DNA of 64,000 bases. Origin: Maricaulis sp. (lineage in GTDB: Bacteria; Pseudomonadota; Alphaproteobacteria; Caulobacterales; Maricaulaceae). A program made the translations under genes and the position numbers. Shown here in pieces: positions 8,559 to 16,844 of this stretch. Positions within the stretch are counted from its first letter, which is position 1. Every line of letters begins with the position of its first letter. The notes beneath the pieces were generated by a model. The model was not told the origin of the DNA, made no database searches, and worked only from the letters and a program-made list of their open reading frames with translations. The stretch covers positions 62,001-126,000 of the forward strand of contig NZ_JAEPOL010000005.1 of assembly GCF_017642925.1 (NCBI RefSeq). The letters run 5' to 3'.

Positions 8559-8768
8559 TCAATAGTGCGGCGGCGGTGCGTTTTCCGGCAGCGGTGCCTG
8601 GTCCTCCAGCGTCGCGACGCGGGACATCAGCTTGTCGATCCGCCGCTCCAGCCGGCGAATGTCCTCACGCTGGGCCAGCACGACCTCGTTGAGCTCCTCG
8701 ATCGTGCGATCCTGGTGCGCGATATGGGTCTCGAGACTGTCAATGCGGGCGGCCTGGCTGTCGATCAT
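8559..8768 (-). CDS. slyX: SlyX family protein
   Basis: This is a 69-residue acidic coiled-coil protein (RIDSLETHIAHQDRTIEELN, then repeated heptads) ending in the diagnostic SlyX tail PPPHY. The family is widespread in Proteobacteria and its biochemical role is unknown. It stands alone, with ordinary intergenic DNA on both sides. The short length is normal for the family. Confidence 0.9.
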   Translation of the reverse strand: MIDSQAARIDSLETHIAHQDRTIEELNEVVLAQREDIRRLERRIDKLMSRVATLEDQAPLPENAPPPHY

Positions 8769-8894
8769 GGTCGGTCTTCCGGAGAGGTTTGCTTGGGTGG
8801 CGCCATCCTATGCCGCGTCGCACCGGGGCCGAACAGTCTTCTGCACCCGGCAGGGCGGTCCGGCGGGGACTCAGCCGCGTCCCCGCCGGTGCAT

Positions 8895-9398
8895 TCATCG
8901 CAACAGCGACCCCACCGGCAGTGCGGTAAGATAGAGTCCAAGTCCGAACAGGGCATGGGTCACCAGGCTGTGAAAGCGGGCGCGGCCCGGAGCCGGTGTG
9001 CGGCTGGCGGCGATACCCGCCCCCAGCGCCGGCTGCATGACCAGAAAGGGAAACAGTACGGTCCCGAGGCCAATAATGAGGGCTGGCGCGAGTGTCGGCG
9101 CGGCAAGCCACCCAAGCCCCCAGACTGCCAGCAGCAACGCGGCAAAAGCGATACCGGTCAGATAGTGGAGGAGCCACCCCAGCGCCCGCTCACCCGCAAC
9201 AGGCGCAGCCGCAGCAATCGGCCGGTGCGCGAACCGCCCCCGCGGCATGTGACCGACCCAGCGGCCCAGAAGGGCGTAATCCAGAGACGGGACACCCCAC
9301 AGGCGGGCCTTCACGACGCCCCAGACATCCATAAACGCCGTTGCCCCGCACCCGATCAGCACGGCAGCCACCAGAAACGCGACAACCGGATCAGACAT
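8895..9398 (-). CDS. DUF2938 membrane protein
   Basis: From the ATG at 9398 the protein is 167 residues with about four to five membrane segments. It shows the family's conserved N-terminal region: TAFMDVWG, then VPSLDYALLGRWVGHMPRG. The open frame extends to 9455, but the family begins at MSDPVVAF. The ATG overlaps the end of the preceding methyltransferase by 8 bases, so the two are translationally coupled and presumably share the MerR-controlled promoter. The function of DUF2938 is unknown. Confidence 0.85.
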   Translation of the reverse strand: MSDPVVAFLVAAVLIGCGATAFMDVWGVVKARLWGVPSLDYALLGRWVGHMPRGRFAHRPIAAAAPVAGERALGWLLHYLTGIAFAALLLAVWGLGWLAAPTLAPALIIGLGTVLFPFLVMQPALGAGIAASRTPAPGRARFHSLVTHALFGLGLYLTALPVGSLLR

Positions 9399-10236
9399 TC
9401 TCGCCTCCGATCGCCCAGCACGCAGCCGTGAAGCGAACCATGTCCCCGTCGACATAGGGCGCGTATGCAGAACGCGCGGCGTCGATCACCGCGGCGCGGT
9501 GCCCTGGATCAAGTTCGGGCAGGAGCCGTCCGAGCGGGCCAAGCCGTGTCAGCCAGGTCTCCAGCGCGTCCTCCGGCAGGGAACAGGCGACATCGAGCGG
9601 CGTCATGGTGACGCCGGACCACCCGCTGTCGCGCAGAATTCCCCGTACATGGTTTTCGTCGGCAAAGGCGAATTGTCCGGTCGGCTGCAGCGCCGCAGCG
9701 AGCGCCTCCGGCAATAAAGGCCGCACTGCCGCCTCGGCAGCTGTCATGAACGGGTTTTCCGCCGGGTCGCGCCAGGCGATGACGGCCAGTTGTGCGCCCG
9801 CCGCGCTCGCCCGGCGCAGATTGGCGAAAGCCCGCACCGGATCGCGGAAAAACATCACACCGAAGCGCGAGACGATGCGGTCATACCGGGCAATGCCGAG
9901 CGGATGATCCTCGGCGTCGGCGCAGATGAAGTCGGCGCCGGATCCGGACTGCACTGCGCGTTTACGCGCCAGCTCGATCATGGGATCCGAGATGTCGATC
10001 CCGGTACAGCCTCCCGCCTCGCGCAAACGGTCTGCCAGCGCCAATGTCGTTGCACCGGTACCGCAGCCGACATCGAGGACATGGCGTGCGCCCTGTTCCA
10101 GACAGCCTGTCACAATGATGTCCTCGAAGCGCTTGAACATGCTGTCGAGCAGGACCTGGGCTTCTACCCAGTTCTGCCCGGCGATGCCGTTCCATATCTC
10201 TTTTGCCGTGGGCGGATTTGCCTGCATCGTGTTCAT
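9391..10236 (-). CDS. Class I SAM-dependent methyltransferase
   Basis: Motif I VLDVGCGTGATTLALA, then GIDISDPMIELARKRA and the motif II/III region YDRIVSRFGVMFF mark a UbiE/Methyltransf_11-type fold. The true start is the ATG at 10236, preceded by AAAAGGAGACCGAC; the frame opens further upstream without a ribosome binding site. The substrate is unknown. The gene is divergent from a MerR regulator whose palindromic operator lies 50 bases upstream, inside a promoter with an unusually long spacer, so it is very likely the regulated target together with the DUF2938 gene. Confidence 0.87.
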   Translation of the reverse strand: MNTMQANPPTAKEIWNGIAGQNWVEAQVLLDSMFKRFEDIIVTGCLEQGARHVLDVGCGTGATTLALADRLREAGGCTGIDISDPMIELARKRAVQSGSGADFICADAEDHPLGIARYDRIVSRFGVMFFRDPVRAFANLRRASAAGAQLAVIAWRDPAENPFMTAAEAAVRPLLPEALAAALQPTGQFAFADENHVRGILRDSGWSGVTMTPLDVACSLPEDALETWLTRLGPLGRLLPELDPGHRAAVIDAARSAYAPYVDGDMVRFTAACWAIGGENV

Positions 10237-10285
10237 GTCGGTCTCCTTTTGCCTTGCCGGAAAGCGGCGGAAGGCGCAGGCTGCC

Positions 10286-10305
10286 ACCTCAAGTCAACTT
10301 GAGGT
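10286..10305. promoter_or_regulatory. MerR-type operator between methyltransferase and MerR genes
   Basis: The palindrome ACCTCAAGTCAACTTGAGGT has two perfect 9-base arms around CA. It closely matches the consensus bound by SoxR and related MerR regulators. For the minus-strand methyltransferase it sits between a TTGACC -35 (10303-10308) and a CAGCCT -10 candidate (10278-10283). The spacer is 19 bases, the distorted spacing typical of MerR-activated promoters. The site ends 6 bases before the merR start codon, so it can also autoregulate. Confidence 0.85.
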
Positions 10306-10311
10306 CAAGCG

Positions 10312-10743
10312 ATGAAAGACCTGGACACTGCAGAACTCGCCCGGCTGACCGGACTGCCCGCCTCGACCCTGCGCTATTACGAGGAGAAAGGACTGATCGT
10401 GTCGATCGGACGACGCGGTCTGAAACGCCTGTTCGACCCGTCTGTCGTCGACCGGCTCTCCCTGATCGCCCTGGGGCGGGCGGCCGGTTTCTCGCTGGAC
10501 GAGATCGGCGGCATGTTCGCACCCGACGGCGGACCGCGCATCGACCGCGGCAGACTGGTAGAGAAGGCGGAAGACATCGACCGGACAATCGGCCAGCTGA
10601 CCGCGATGCGGGACGGGCTTCGTCACGCCGCGGAGTGCCGCGCGCCCAGCCATATGGAATGTCCGACTTTCAGGCGCCTGATGCGGGTGGCGGCAAAGGG
10701 CGGGCTTGGTCATTCCCGGCAAAAGCCTCAATCACCCGCCTGA
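10312..10743 (+). CDS. MerR-family transcriptional regulator
   Basis: The N-terminal winged helix reads AELARLTGLPASTLRYYEEKGL and is followed by RLFDPSVVDRLSLIALGRAAGFSL and a dimerisation helix, as in MerR proteins. The C-terminal region has only two Cys (AECRAPSHMECPTF), not the four-Cys iron-sulfur cluster of SoxR. It therefore reads a SoxR-like box without being SoxR. It is divergently transcribed from the methyltransferase/DUF2938 pair. The two Cys and nearby His could form an effector site; the inducer is unknown. Confidence 0.9.
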   Translation: MKDLDTAELARLTGLPASTLRYYEEKGLIVSIGRRGLKRLFDPSVVDRLSLIALGRAAGFSLDEIGGMFAPDGGPRIDRGRLVEKAEDIDRTIGQLTAMRDGLRHAAECRAPSHMECPTFRRLMRVAAKGGLGHSRQKPQSPA

Positions 10744-10823
10744 CAGCCGCCCCTGCGCGGCCGGGCATCGACGGCGCGGGCTGACTCGTGAAGAATGTGG
10801 GCCGAACCCGAGGAGGCTTGCGC

Positions 10824-11303
10824 ATGACCACGATCTACGACTTCAACGCCATCGATATCGCCGGCCAGGAGGTTTCGCTCGCCGATTATCGCGGCAAGGT
10901 TCTGCTGATCGTCAACACCGCCTCGAAGTGCGGCTTCACGCCCCAGTATGAAGGCCTGGAAGCCCTCTACAGGGACCTGCAGGACAAGGGGCTCGTGGTG
11001 CTCGGCTTTCCCTGCAACCAGTTCGGCAATCAGGAACCCGGCGATGCCGAGGAGATCGCGAATTTCTGCAAGCTCACCTATGATGTGAACTTCCCGATGT
11101 TCGCCAAGATCGACGTCAACGGCGAAGCGGCAGCACCGCTCTATGAATTCCTGAAGCGCGAGGCCCGCGGCCTGATGGGGTCGAAGGCCATCAAATGGAA
11201 TTTCACGAAATTCCTCGTCGACCGCGAAGGGAATGTGGTCAAACGCTTCGGCCCCCAGGAAACGCCGGAAAGACTGCGCGGTGCAGTCGAGGCCCTACTC
11301 TAG
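10824..11303 (+). CDS. Glutathione peroxidase family protein (Cys type)
   Basis: The peroxidatic site NTASKCGFTPQYEGLE has Cys in place of selenocysteine. The other conserved catalytic residues are visible in GFPCNQFGNQEPG (Gln) and IKWNFTKFL (Trp and Asn). The start at 10824 has a strong GAGGAGG site; the frame opens 36 bases earlier without one. At 159 residues it has the usual bacterial length. It reduces hydroperoxides in the cytoplasm, in bacteria often with thioredoxin rather than glutathione. It is a single gene, not obviously in an operon. Confidence 0.93.
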   Translation: MTTIYDFNAIDIAGQEVSLADYRGKVLLIVNTASKCGFTPQYEGLEALYRDLQDKGLVVLGFPCNQFGNQEPGDAEEIANFCKLTYDVNFPMFAKIDVNGEAAAPLYEFLKREARGLMGSKAIKWNFTKFLVDREGNVVKRFGPQETPERLRGAVEALL

Positions 11304-11322
11304 GCCGGGCGTACCGTGCGCC

Positions 11323-11799
11323 TCACAGCCCCAGCTCGCTCAGTCCGGGATGATCGTCCGGGCGGCGGCCCTGCTCCCAGTGGAATTTGCGGTCGGCCTC
11401 GCGGATCGGTGCGTCATTGATGCTGGCGATGCGCCGCCGCATCAGGCCGTCCGGGGCAAACTCCCAGTTCTCATTGCCATAGGCACGATACCAACTGCCG
11501 CAGTCATCGCGCCATTCATAGGCGAAACGGACGGCGATGCGACTGGCCTGGAACGCCCAGATCTCCTTGATCAGGCGGTAGTCATGCTCGCGTTTCCACT
11601 TGCCGGTGAGAAAGGCGACGATTTCCGCCCGTCCGGTCAGAAAGATCTCGCGATTGCGCCACTCACTGTCCGGCGTATAGGCCAGCGACACACGTTCGGG
11701 GTCGCGCGAATTCCAGGCATCCTCTGCCAGGCGCACCTTCTCGGCGGCAGCCTTGAGTGTGGTGAAGGGCGGAACCGGCGGGCGGATGATCGGGGTCAT
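11323..11799 (-). CDS. DUF1348 (NTF2-like) family protein
   Basis: This 158-residue protein has the hallmark DUF1348 features: [26 protein letters not shown] near the N-terminus, then [21 protein letters not shown] and [24 protein letters not shown]. The fold is that of NTF2-like small proteins. The function is not established. The ATG overlaps the stop of the upstream flavin-type oxidase gene by 4 bases (ATGA), indicating a coupled two-gene unit. Confidence 0.9.
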   Translation of the reverse strand: MTPIIRPPVPPFTTLKAAAEKVRLAEDAWNSRDPERVSLAYTPDSEWRNREIFLTGRAEIVAFLTGKWKREHDYRLIKEIWAFQASRIAVRFAYEWRDDCGSWYRAYGNENWEFAPDGLMRRRIASINDAPIREADRKFHWEQGRRPDDHPGLSELGL

Positions 11800-12437
11800 T
11801 GTTCACACTCCCGATGGCCCGCAAGAGCGAGCTCGGCGCGCAGGCGCGCATTCTCGTCCTCAAGACCGGCCAGGCGTTCCCGCACGCCGCGCATGGTCTC
11901 GATGATCTCCGCTTCGGTGAAGCGTGGCGTGATGTGCTGCGGGCAATTCCAGTCGAAGGCGACCAGGTGCAACAGCACGATGCGTTCCGGCCGGGCCCGA
12001 TAGCCCGGCGTCAGCACCTGGCCGGCCAGACCGCTGTCCGGCTCCGCCGGCAGAAGCTCGACCGTGGCGAAGATCTTGAGGCGCGCCTGGCGGACATAAT
12101 CCATCAGGATCAGCGCGACACGGGCATTCGCCCGGGCATTGCCGGTGGAGATGTATTGCCGGTTTCCGCGATAGTCGGCGAAGGCCAGCGTGCGCTCGTC
12201 GAGCACGGTGAGAAAGCCTGCCGGCCCGCCGCGATGCTGAACATAGGGCCAGCCGGTCTCGGAGACCGTGGCCATGTAGAAACTGTCGCGCGCCGCGATG
12301 AAATCCATCTCGTTGCGCCCGAACCGGTCGAAGGCGCGATCGCCCGCGAACTGCTCCCAGACATGGGCACTGCCCATCTCCGCCTGCATCGCGCGCACGC
12401 TGGGTGTGGTCGCGATATCGAGAAATCCGTAGCTCAT
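11796..12437 (-). CDS. Pyridoxamine 5'-phosphate oxidase-like flavin-binding protein
   Basis: The split-barrel FMN-binding region is recognisable: [19 protein letters not shown], then [17 protein letters not shown] and [11 protein letters not shown]-terminal helical stretch ([19 protein letters not shown]) forms a short coiled coil. Members of this group bind FMN or F420 and reduce small molecules; the substrate is unknown here. It is followed by the overlapping DUF1348 gene. The adjacent upstream AhpD-like gene ends in a clear terminator, so this pair probably has its own promoter. Confidence 0.85.
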   Translation of the reverse strand: MSYGFLDIATTPSVRAMQAEMGSAHVWEQFAGDRAFDRFGRNEMDFIAARDSFYMATVSETGWPYVQHRGGPAGFLTVLDERTLAFADYRGNRQYISTGNARANARVALILMDYVRQARLKIFATVELLPAEPDSGLAGQVLTPGYRARPERIVLLHLVAFDWNCPQHITPRFTEAEIIETMRGVRERLAGLEDENARLRAELALAGHRECEQ

Positions 12438-12463
12438 GGCGAAGCTCCTGTCCTGGCCGCCGC

Positions 12464-12499
12464 AAAAAAAACGGGCGGACCGGTGATCCGGCCCGCCCG
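12464..12499 (-). terminator. Rho-independent terminator after AhpD-like gene
   Basis: Read on the minus strand, a CGGGCGG...CCGCCCG stem with an inner CCGG/CCGG pairing is followed directly by eight T residues. It begins about 8 bases after the stop of the carboxymuconolactone decarboxylase-family gene. Confidence 0.88.
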
Positions 12500-12506
12500 C
12501 TCGCGA

Positions 12507-13052
12507 TCAGGCTGCTTCCGCGGCGCTGACGACGGGGAAGTCGATATCCGTCTGGGCGACGATATTGATCAGGTTGGTGAAGACGTTCTCGGCCGCGACA
12601 GCGACGATCTCGACAATCTGGCCGTCCGAATAGCCGGCATCGCGCAGCTCGGCGATATCGATATCGGAGACCTGGCCGCGCTCGCGCACCACTTTCGCGG
12701 CGAAGCGGACCGCGACATCAGCCTTGGCGTCGCCGGACTGGCCGCGGCGATTGCGGTCGATCTCTTCCGGCGTGAGCTTGGCCAGGTTCAGACCGAGATA
12801 GGTGTGGGCCGACAGGCAATAGTCACAGCCATTGATCTGGGCCACGGCCAGGGCGATGCGTTCGCGGGTCTTCACATCGAGCGTCTTCGCCAGGGCACCG
12901 TTATTGCCGGCGAACCCTTCCAGCGCGGCCGGGCTGGTCGCGACCAGGCGGAACATGTTCGGCACCGTGCCGAGCTGTTTGTGGACGGCGTTGAGGATCG
13001 GCTTGGACGCTTCCGGTGCGGAATCGAGATCGGGGATCGGCAGACGGGACAT
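12507..13052 (-). CDS. Carboxymuconolactone decarboxylase/AhpD-like protein
   Basis: The core shows the AhpD-type redox site INGCDYCLSAHTYLG with Cys-x-x-Cys and a downstream His. An N-terminal peroxidase-related extension (LGTVPNMFRLVATSPAALEGF) precedes it. The start at 13052 is set by an AAGGAG site. At 181 residues it belongs to the larger uncharacterised peroxidase-related branch rather than to true decarboxylases. It probably supports thiol-based peroxide reduction. It is divergent from a LysR regulator 125 bases away, its likely regulator, and ends at a strong terminator. Confidence 0.9.
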   Translation of the reverse strand: MSRLPIPDLDSAPEASKPILNAVHKQLGTVPNMFRLVATSPAALEGFAGNNGALAKTLDVKTRERIALAVAQINGCDYCLSAHTYLGLNLAKLTPEEIDRNRRGQSGDAKADVAVRFAAKVVRERGQVSDIDIAELRDAGYSDGQIVEIVAVAAENVFTNLINIVAQTDIDFPVVSAAEAA

Positions 13053-13176
13053 GTTTTCTCCTTCGGGGTCCGTGCGATCCATCGCGGATCGCGTCTTGCC
13101 GGGGAGAAATAGGCATTTCACCGGGAACGATAATCCGCTACTTCCGGAAACGTCTTTTCCATTTTACGGAACAATC

Positions 13177-14082
13177 ATGGACCGTCTCAAAGCCATGTCG
13201 ATCCTGGTTCAGGTCGTCGACAGCGGAAGCTTCTCGGCCGCCAGCCGCACGCTGGGTATCCCCCTGGCAACGGTGAGCCGACAGGTCACCGAGCTGGAAA
13301 CCCATCTGGGAACTCGGCTTCTGACGCGCACCACGCGCAAGCTTGCCCTGACAGATGCCGGCATCGCCTATCTCGCCTCGGCCCGCCGTGTCCTCGAGGA
13401 TATCGACGAGGCCGAGCGCACAGCCGCCGGCGAATTCCACACGCCGCGCGGTGCGCTGAACCTGACCGCGCCGGTCTGTTTCGGACGGCTGCACACCCTG
13501 CCCGTCGTGAAAGACTTTCTCGCCGCCTACCCGCAGATCAGCGTCGGCCTCACCCTGTCCGACCGGAATCTGCATCTGATGGAAGAACATATCGACATGG
13601 CCGTCCGGATCGGTGCCCTGCCCGACAGCTCCATGGTCGCCACCCGTATCGGTTCGGTGCGGACCGTTCTCGTCGCCAGCCCGCAGCTGCTTGCCGCGCA
13701 TGGCACGCCGAAAACCCCCGACGACATCGCCGCCCTGCCGGGTGTGCATTTCGATGTCCTCTCGCCGGGTGGCCGCTGGAGCCTCACGCCGCCGGACGGC
13801 AAACCGGTCGACATCGCCTGCCCGCCCAGGCTCACCGTCTCTGCCGCCGATGCCGCCGTGTGGGCGGCCAGCGAAGGTATCGGCGTGACCCGGGTGCTGA
13901 GCTATCAGTGTGCGGATGCGGTCCGCGACGGTTCGCTGCGCATCCTCATGGAGGATTTCGAGCCGGCGCCCCTGCCCGTGCATCTGATCCATGCCAGCCG
14001 CGGCGCCCTGCCGACGAAAATGCGCGTCTTCCTCGACTTCGCGAAAACAGCACTCAAAGACCGCCTCGCGGCCATTGCCTGA
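13177..14082 (+). CDS. LysR-family transcriptional regulator
   Basis: The N-terminal winged helix-turn-helix (FSAASRTLGIPLATVSRQVTELE) and the start of the effector domain (RGALNLTAPVCFGRLHTLPVV) place it in the LysR branch related to aromatic and stress regulators. The ATG at 13177 lies in a 125-base divergent promoter region with the AhpD-like gene. That region contains TTCCG (13142-13146) and CGGAA (13167-13171), a candidate binding dyad. The inferred role is control of the divergent AhpD-like gene. Confidence 0.92.
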   Translation: MDRLKAMSILVQVVDSGSFSAASRTLGIPLATVSRQVTELETHLGTRLLTRTTRKLALTDAGIAYLASARRVLEDIDEAERTAAGEFHTPRGALNLTAPVCFGRLHTLPVVKDFLAAYPQISVGLTLSDRNLHLMEEHIDMAVRIGALPDSSMVATRIGSVRTVLVASPQLLAAHGTPKTPDDIAALPGVHFDVLSPGGRWSLTPPDGKPVDIACPPRLTVSAADAAVWAASEGIGVTRVLSYQCADAVRDGSLRILMEDFEPAPLPVHLIHASRGALPTKMRVFLDFAKTALKDRLAAIA

Positions 14083-14088
14083 CCGGCT

Positions 14089-14787
14089 CTAGGACCGGCC
14101 CAGCTGTTTGCGGCGGGCGGCAACATAGTCGCGCAGCAAGCCGACCCGGCGCGGCCGGAAGCTTTCGCCGCCGCGTTGCAGGCCTTCAATGCGCGACACG
14201 TGGAAGACCCGGTAGTCCAGCCGCAGGCGGCAATGCGCCAGCAGCATCAGCGTCCCCTCGCCATAGGACAGACCCAGCGGCCAGATCTCGCGCTCGGTGC
14301 GGTTCTCCTTCAGATCCCGATAGCTCATGACGAGCGAGAACTCGTCCCAGCAGGCCTGGCGCAGCAGGTCCATGTCGATCCCGACCGGCGGACGCATATC
14401 GGCCGGAAACCAGGCGCGCATCGCCGAGTGCATCGCCTGGCGCGACTGGGCGTCGGGCAGCGTCGCGATGATCCGCGCCAGCGCATCCTTTCCGGCCGCC
14501 GTCAGCGTGTCGTCGCCGATCCGCTCCAACGCCCCGATGGCCAGCGTCAACGCCTCGATCTCCAGACGCGAGAAACTCTGCGGCGGCAGGGCCGGATCCT
14601 CGGTCAGCGTGTAGCCAGCCCCCGCCGCCCCGTCGATCAGGGCACCGCCCGCGCGCAGGGTAGCGATATCGCGGTAGAGCTGGCGCAGGGAGACGCCGGT
14701 CTCGTCCGCCAGCCGGGCGGCCGTCACCGGGGACGGCAGGCGCCGCATCGCGTCCATCAGACGCATCAGCCGGTCTGTGCGGGCCAT
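14089..14787 (-). CDS. YafY-type HTH/WYL-domain transcriptional regulator
   Basis: The N-terminal HTH (VTAARLADETGVSLRQLYRDIATL) is followed by a WYL-type ligand-binding domain (FSLVMSYRDLKENRTEREIWPLGLSYGEGTLML and CRLRLDYRVFHVSRI). It has the standard size for the YafY/PafC group, 232 residues. It is divergent from a glutathione transferase gene with 72 bases between starts. This is a frequent pairing that suggests it controls that gene. It is convergent with the LysR gene, with only 6 bases between. Confidence 0.92.
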   Translation of the reverse strand: MARTDRLMRLMDAMRRLPSPVTAARLADETGVSLRQLYRDIATLRAGGALIDGAAGAGYTLTEDPALPPQSFSRLEIEALTLAIGALERIGDDTLTAAGKDALARIIATLPDAQSRQAMHSAMRAWFPADMRPPVGIDMDLLRQACWDEFSLVMSYRDLKENRTEREIWPLGLSYGEGTLMLLAHCRLRLDYRVFHVSRIEGLQRGGESFRPRRVGLLRDYVAARRKQLGRS

Positions 14788-14859
14788 TCTCGCTCCTGCC
14801 GCAATCTGTCAGCAGGGCGTGTGTAAGACACCGTCATCGCAAGACAAAGGAAAAACCCC

Positions 14860-15465
14860 ATGCCCACGCTCTACCATTCGCCGATGAGCCGTTCCTCCGG
14901 CATCGTCACGCTGATCGATGAACTCGGCGCCGATGTGGACATCCGCGAAGTCACGATCCCGCGTCAGGACGGGTCCGGCGGGCCGGATCCGGCCAATCCG
15001 CACCCGGAAAAGAAAGTGCCCTTCCTGGTGGATGGCGAGCAAACGGTCCGCGAGCGCGGCGCCATCATCCTCTATCTCACCGACAAATATCCCGAGGCCG
15101 GCCTCGGTCCGATCGAGGGCGAGCCGGGGCGCGGCGAGTACCTGTCCTGGCTGTTCTACTATCAGGGCGTGATGGAGCCGGTCTTCATCCTGCACTGGGC
15201 CGGCGTGTCGCATCCCGCGATCACCGCCAGCATCCGGGACATGGACACCATGCTCGCCCGTCTCAATGATGCGCTGGAGAAGGGGCCATACCTTCTGGGC
15301 GACCGCTATTCCGCGGCCGACCTGCTGTGCTCCAGCCCCTTCCAGTGGTTCTCCGACCTCTTGCCGGACAATCCGAAAATCCGCGACTGGGTCGCCCGCT
15401 GCGCCGACCGGCCGGCGGTCAAGCGGACGCTGGAGCGGGACAATGCGGCCCTGCAGCCGGGCTAG
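14860..15465 (+). CDS. Glutathione S-transferase family protein
   Basis: The thioredoxin-like N-terminal domain (MPTLYHSPMSRSSGIVTLI, cis-Pro in KKVPFLVDGE, RERGAIILYLTDKYP) is followed by the all-helical C-terminal domain (LGDRYSAADLLCSSPFQW). The GST N-cap motif SAAD is intact. The length is 201 residues and it is cytosolic. The likely role is conjugation or reduction of electrophiles. It is divergent from the WYL regulator. It overlaps the end of the convergent small gene at 15462 by 4 bases. Confidence 0.92.
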   Translation: MPTLYHSPMSRSSGIVTLIDELGADVDIREVTIPRQDGSGGPDPANPHPEKKVPFLVDGEQTVRERGAIILYLTDKYPEAGLGPIEGEPGRGEYLSWLFYYQGVMEPVFILHWAGVSHPAITASIRDMDTMLARLNDALEKGPYLLGDRYSAADLLCSSPFQWFSDLLPDNPKIRDWVARCADRPAVKRTLERDNAALQPG

Positions 15466-15683
15466 GACTTGGTGCGGCGGGGGCTTCGGCGTTTGGCCGG
15501 TTCAGGCGCCGGCTGGGCGGCCTCCCGGGCCAGGCGTGCTGCACGCAGCTTGTTGGTAAGAGCCGTCCGCGCATCATGCTCTTCCTTGAGATATTCACGG
15601 ACCGTGGCGTCGGTGATGTCGGCCTTGGATTTCGGCGCCGTCGACTTCAGCGTGAAGATACTCTCATCAATTTTCTGGACCAT
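15462..15683 (-). CDS. Small basic hypothetical protein
   Basis: This is a 73-residue protein starting at the ATG at 15683, preceded by AAGGAGAAC. It has a predicted helix (DATVREYLKEEHDARTALTNKL) and a Lys/Arg/Pro-rich C-terminus (KRRSPRRTKS). I do not recognise the family. The basic tail suggests nucleic acid or ribosome contact, but this is only inference. The gene follows the cold-shock gene on the same strand, with a terminator between the two. Confidence 0.7.
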   Translation of the reverse strand: MVQKIDESIFTLKSTAPKSKADITDATVREYLKEEHDARTALTNKLRAARLAREAAQPAPEPAKRRSPRRTKS

Positions 15684-15720
15684 GCGTGTGTTCTCCTTGA
15701 ACCGGGGGTCCGGAAACGAC

Positions 15721-15746
15721 AAAGGCCGGGCTGATGCCCGGCCTTT
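15721..15746 (-). terminator. Rho-independent terminator after the cold-shock gene
   Basis: A perfect 10-base stem AAAGGCCGGG / CCCGGCCTTT with a 6-base loop lies about 50 bases past the cold-shock stop codon. Read on the minus strand it ends in CCTTT and a partly T-rich GTCGTTT. It separates the cold-shock gene from the small basic protein gene. Confidence 0.75.
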
Positions 15747-15797
15747 GCAATTGCCAATCCGGCGTGCTGGCATCCAGCTGCCGGATAAACCGGATGC

Positions 15798-16007
15798 CTA
15801 GACGGCTTCCAGATTGTCAGCGGCGCTCTTGCCCGAACGCTTGTCCTGGACGACATCGAAGCTGATCTTCTGGCCTTCGGACAGCGGCGGCAGACCGGCG
15901 CGCTCGACGGCAGAGGCGTGGACGAACACGTCCGTGGAGCCATCTTCCGGAGCGATGAAGCCGAAACCTTTGGTGGTATTGAAGAATTTAACGGTACCAA
16001 TAGCCAT
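15798..16007 (-). CDS. CspA-family cold-shock protein
   Basis: This single OB-fold nucleic-acid-binding domain of 69 residues has RNP1 KGFGFI and RNP2 VFVHASAV. It is slightly shorter at the C-terminus than alphaproteobacterial CspA and ends in SAADNLEAV. It acts as an RNA chaperone. The region from 16008 to about 16244 upstream has no gene and probably contains its promoter and a long 5' leader, as is usual for cold-shock genes; I see no specific element there. Confidence 0.95.
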   Translation of the reverse strand: MAIGTVKFFNTTKGFGFIAPEDGSTDVFVHASAVERAGLPPLSEGQKISFDVVQDKRSGKSAADNLEAV

Positions 16008-16244
16008 GACGAGATCCTTTCAATCAGTCACGTGTAGGTGGGCCCCGCCGACCGCGTGCCGGCAGATACCCGAGTGTCGATTTTGGAAGGAAGAGCGTCA
16101 GGGGGGCGAAAACCGTGCCCAGAAGATTCGTCATTCAATATCGATGAGCCATCATATGCGCCGGAACTGTGTCGGAAACAAGGCCTGAGCGGCTGCCTTC
16201 CGGAAATTCCGGCGCCCGGGTCCGATCAAGCATGCCGTTACAGC

Positions 16245-16844
16245 TCAGCGGTCGCACCGTCCGGGAACCGCATCAATCCGTCTCCAGACCTGTTCCCGGG
16301 CCAGCAATTCCCGCCCGGCGGCAGCGCGGACAGCGAGATAACCCAGATCGACCGGGTCGGGCAGATTGCCCATCGCCGCCCCGATCACGACCGATACGCC
16401 CTCATCCACGCTCGCGCCCTCATAGAGCAGCACGTCAAGCCTGTCCGGTCCGGCCGCGGCGATCTCGGCGTGGTAGATCGCGCCTTCGGCACGCACATAG
16501 ACGCGGCCCTGCCAGACCCCGGTCTCCGGCTGCACACGCGCGTCGAACACGACCTGGCCGCCACAGACCCGCTCGCCCCACGCCCAGACATCGGGATGGG
16601 AATAGTCGCGCGCATTGTCCGGCCCGTCATGCGCGACGAGCCGGCCGCACAGCGCATCGGCCCGCGTTTGACATCGCACGAGCTCGATCACGCCCTGATT
16701 GTCCGGCAATCTCCAGAAGCCGGTGAGAGCGTCGGTGCGCCCGGACGGCATGTCCGGCGTTGCGGCGCAGCCGGCCAGGGCTGCCATCAGGGCGAGGAGC
16801 AGGGCCAGCGCCACGGCGCGCACAAGAAGGACAAACGGGTTCAT
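16245..16844 (-). CDS. DUF2147 lipoprotein
   Basis: The 199-residue protein starts with a lipoprotein signal (LLLALMAALAGC, lipobox LAGC). It has the DUF2147 core: TGFWRLPDNQGVIELVRC, LCGRLVAHDGP, VYVRAEGAIYHAEI and a C-terminal half predicted to be beta-rich. DUF2147 proteins are small calycin-like outer-membrane or periplasmic proteins of unknown role. Its ATG overlaps the stop of the DUF418 gene by 4 bases, so the two are coupled. A longer frame running back into DUF418 is not the real gene. Confidence 0.85.
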   Translation of the reverse strand: MNPFVLLVRAVALALLLALMAALAGCAATPDMPSGRTDALTGFWRLPDNQGVIELVRCQTRADALCGRLVAHDGPDNARDYSHPDVWAWGERVCGGQVVFDARVQPETGVWQGRVYVRAEGAIYHAEIAAAGPDRLDVLLYEGASVDEGVSVVIGAAMGNLPDPVDLGYLAVRAAAGRELLAREQVWRRIDAVPGRCDR

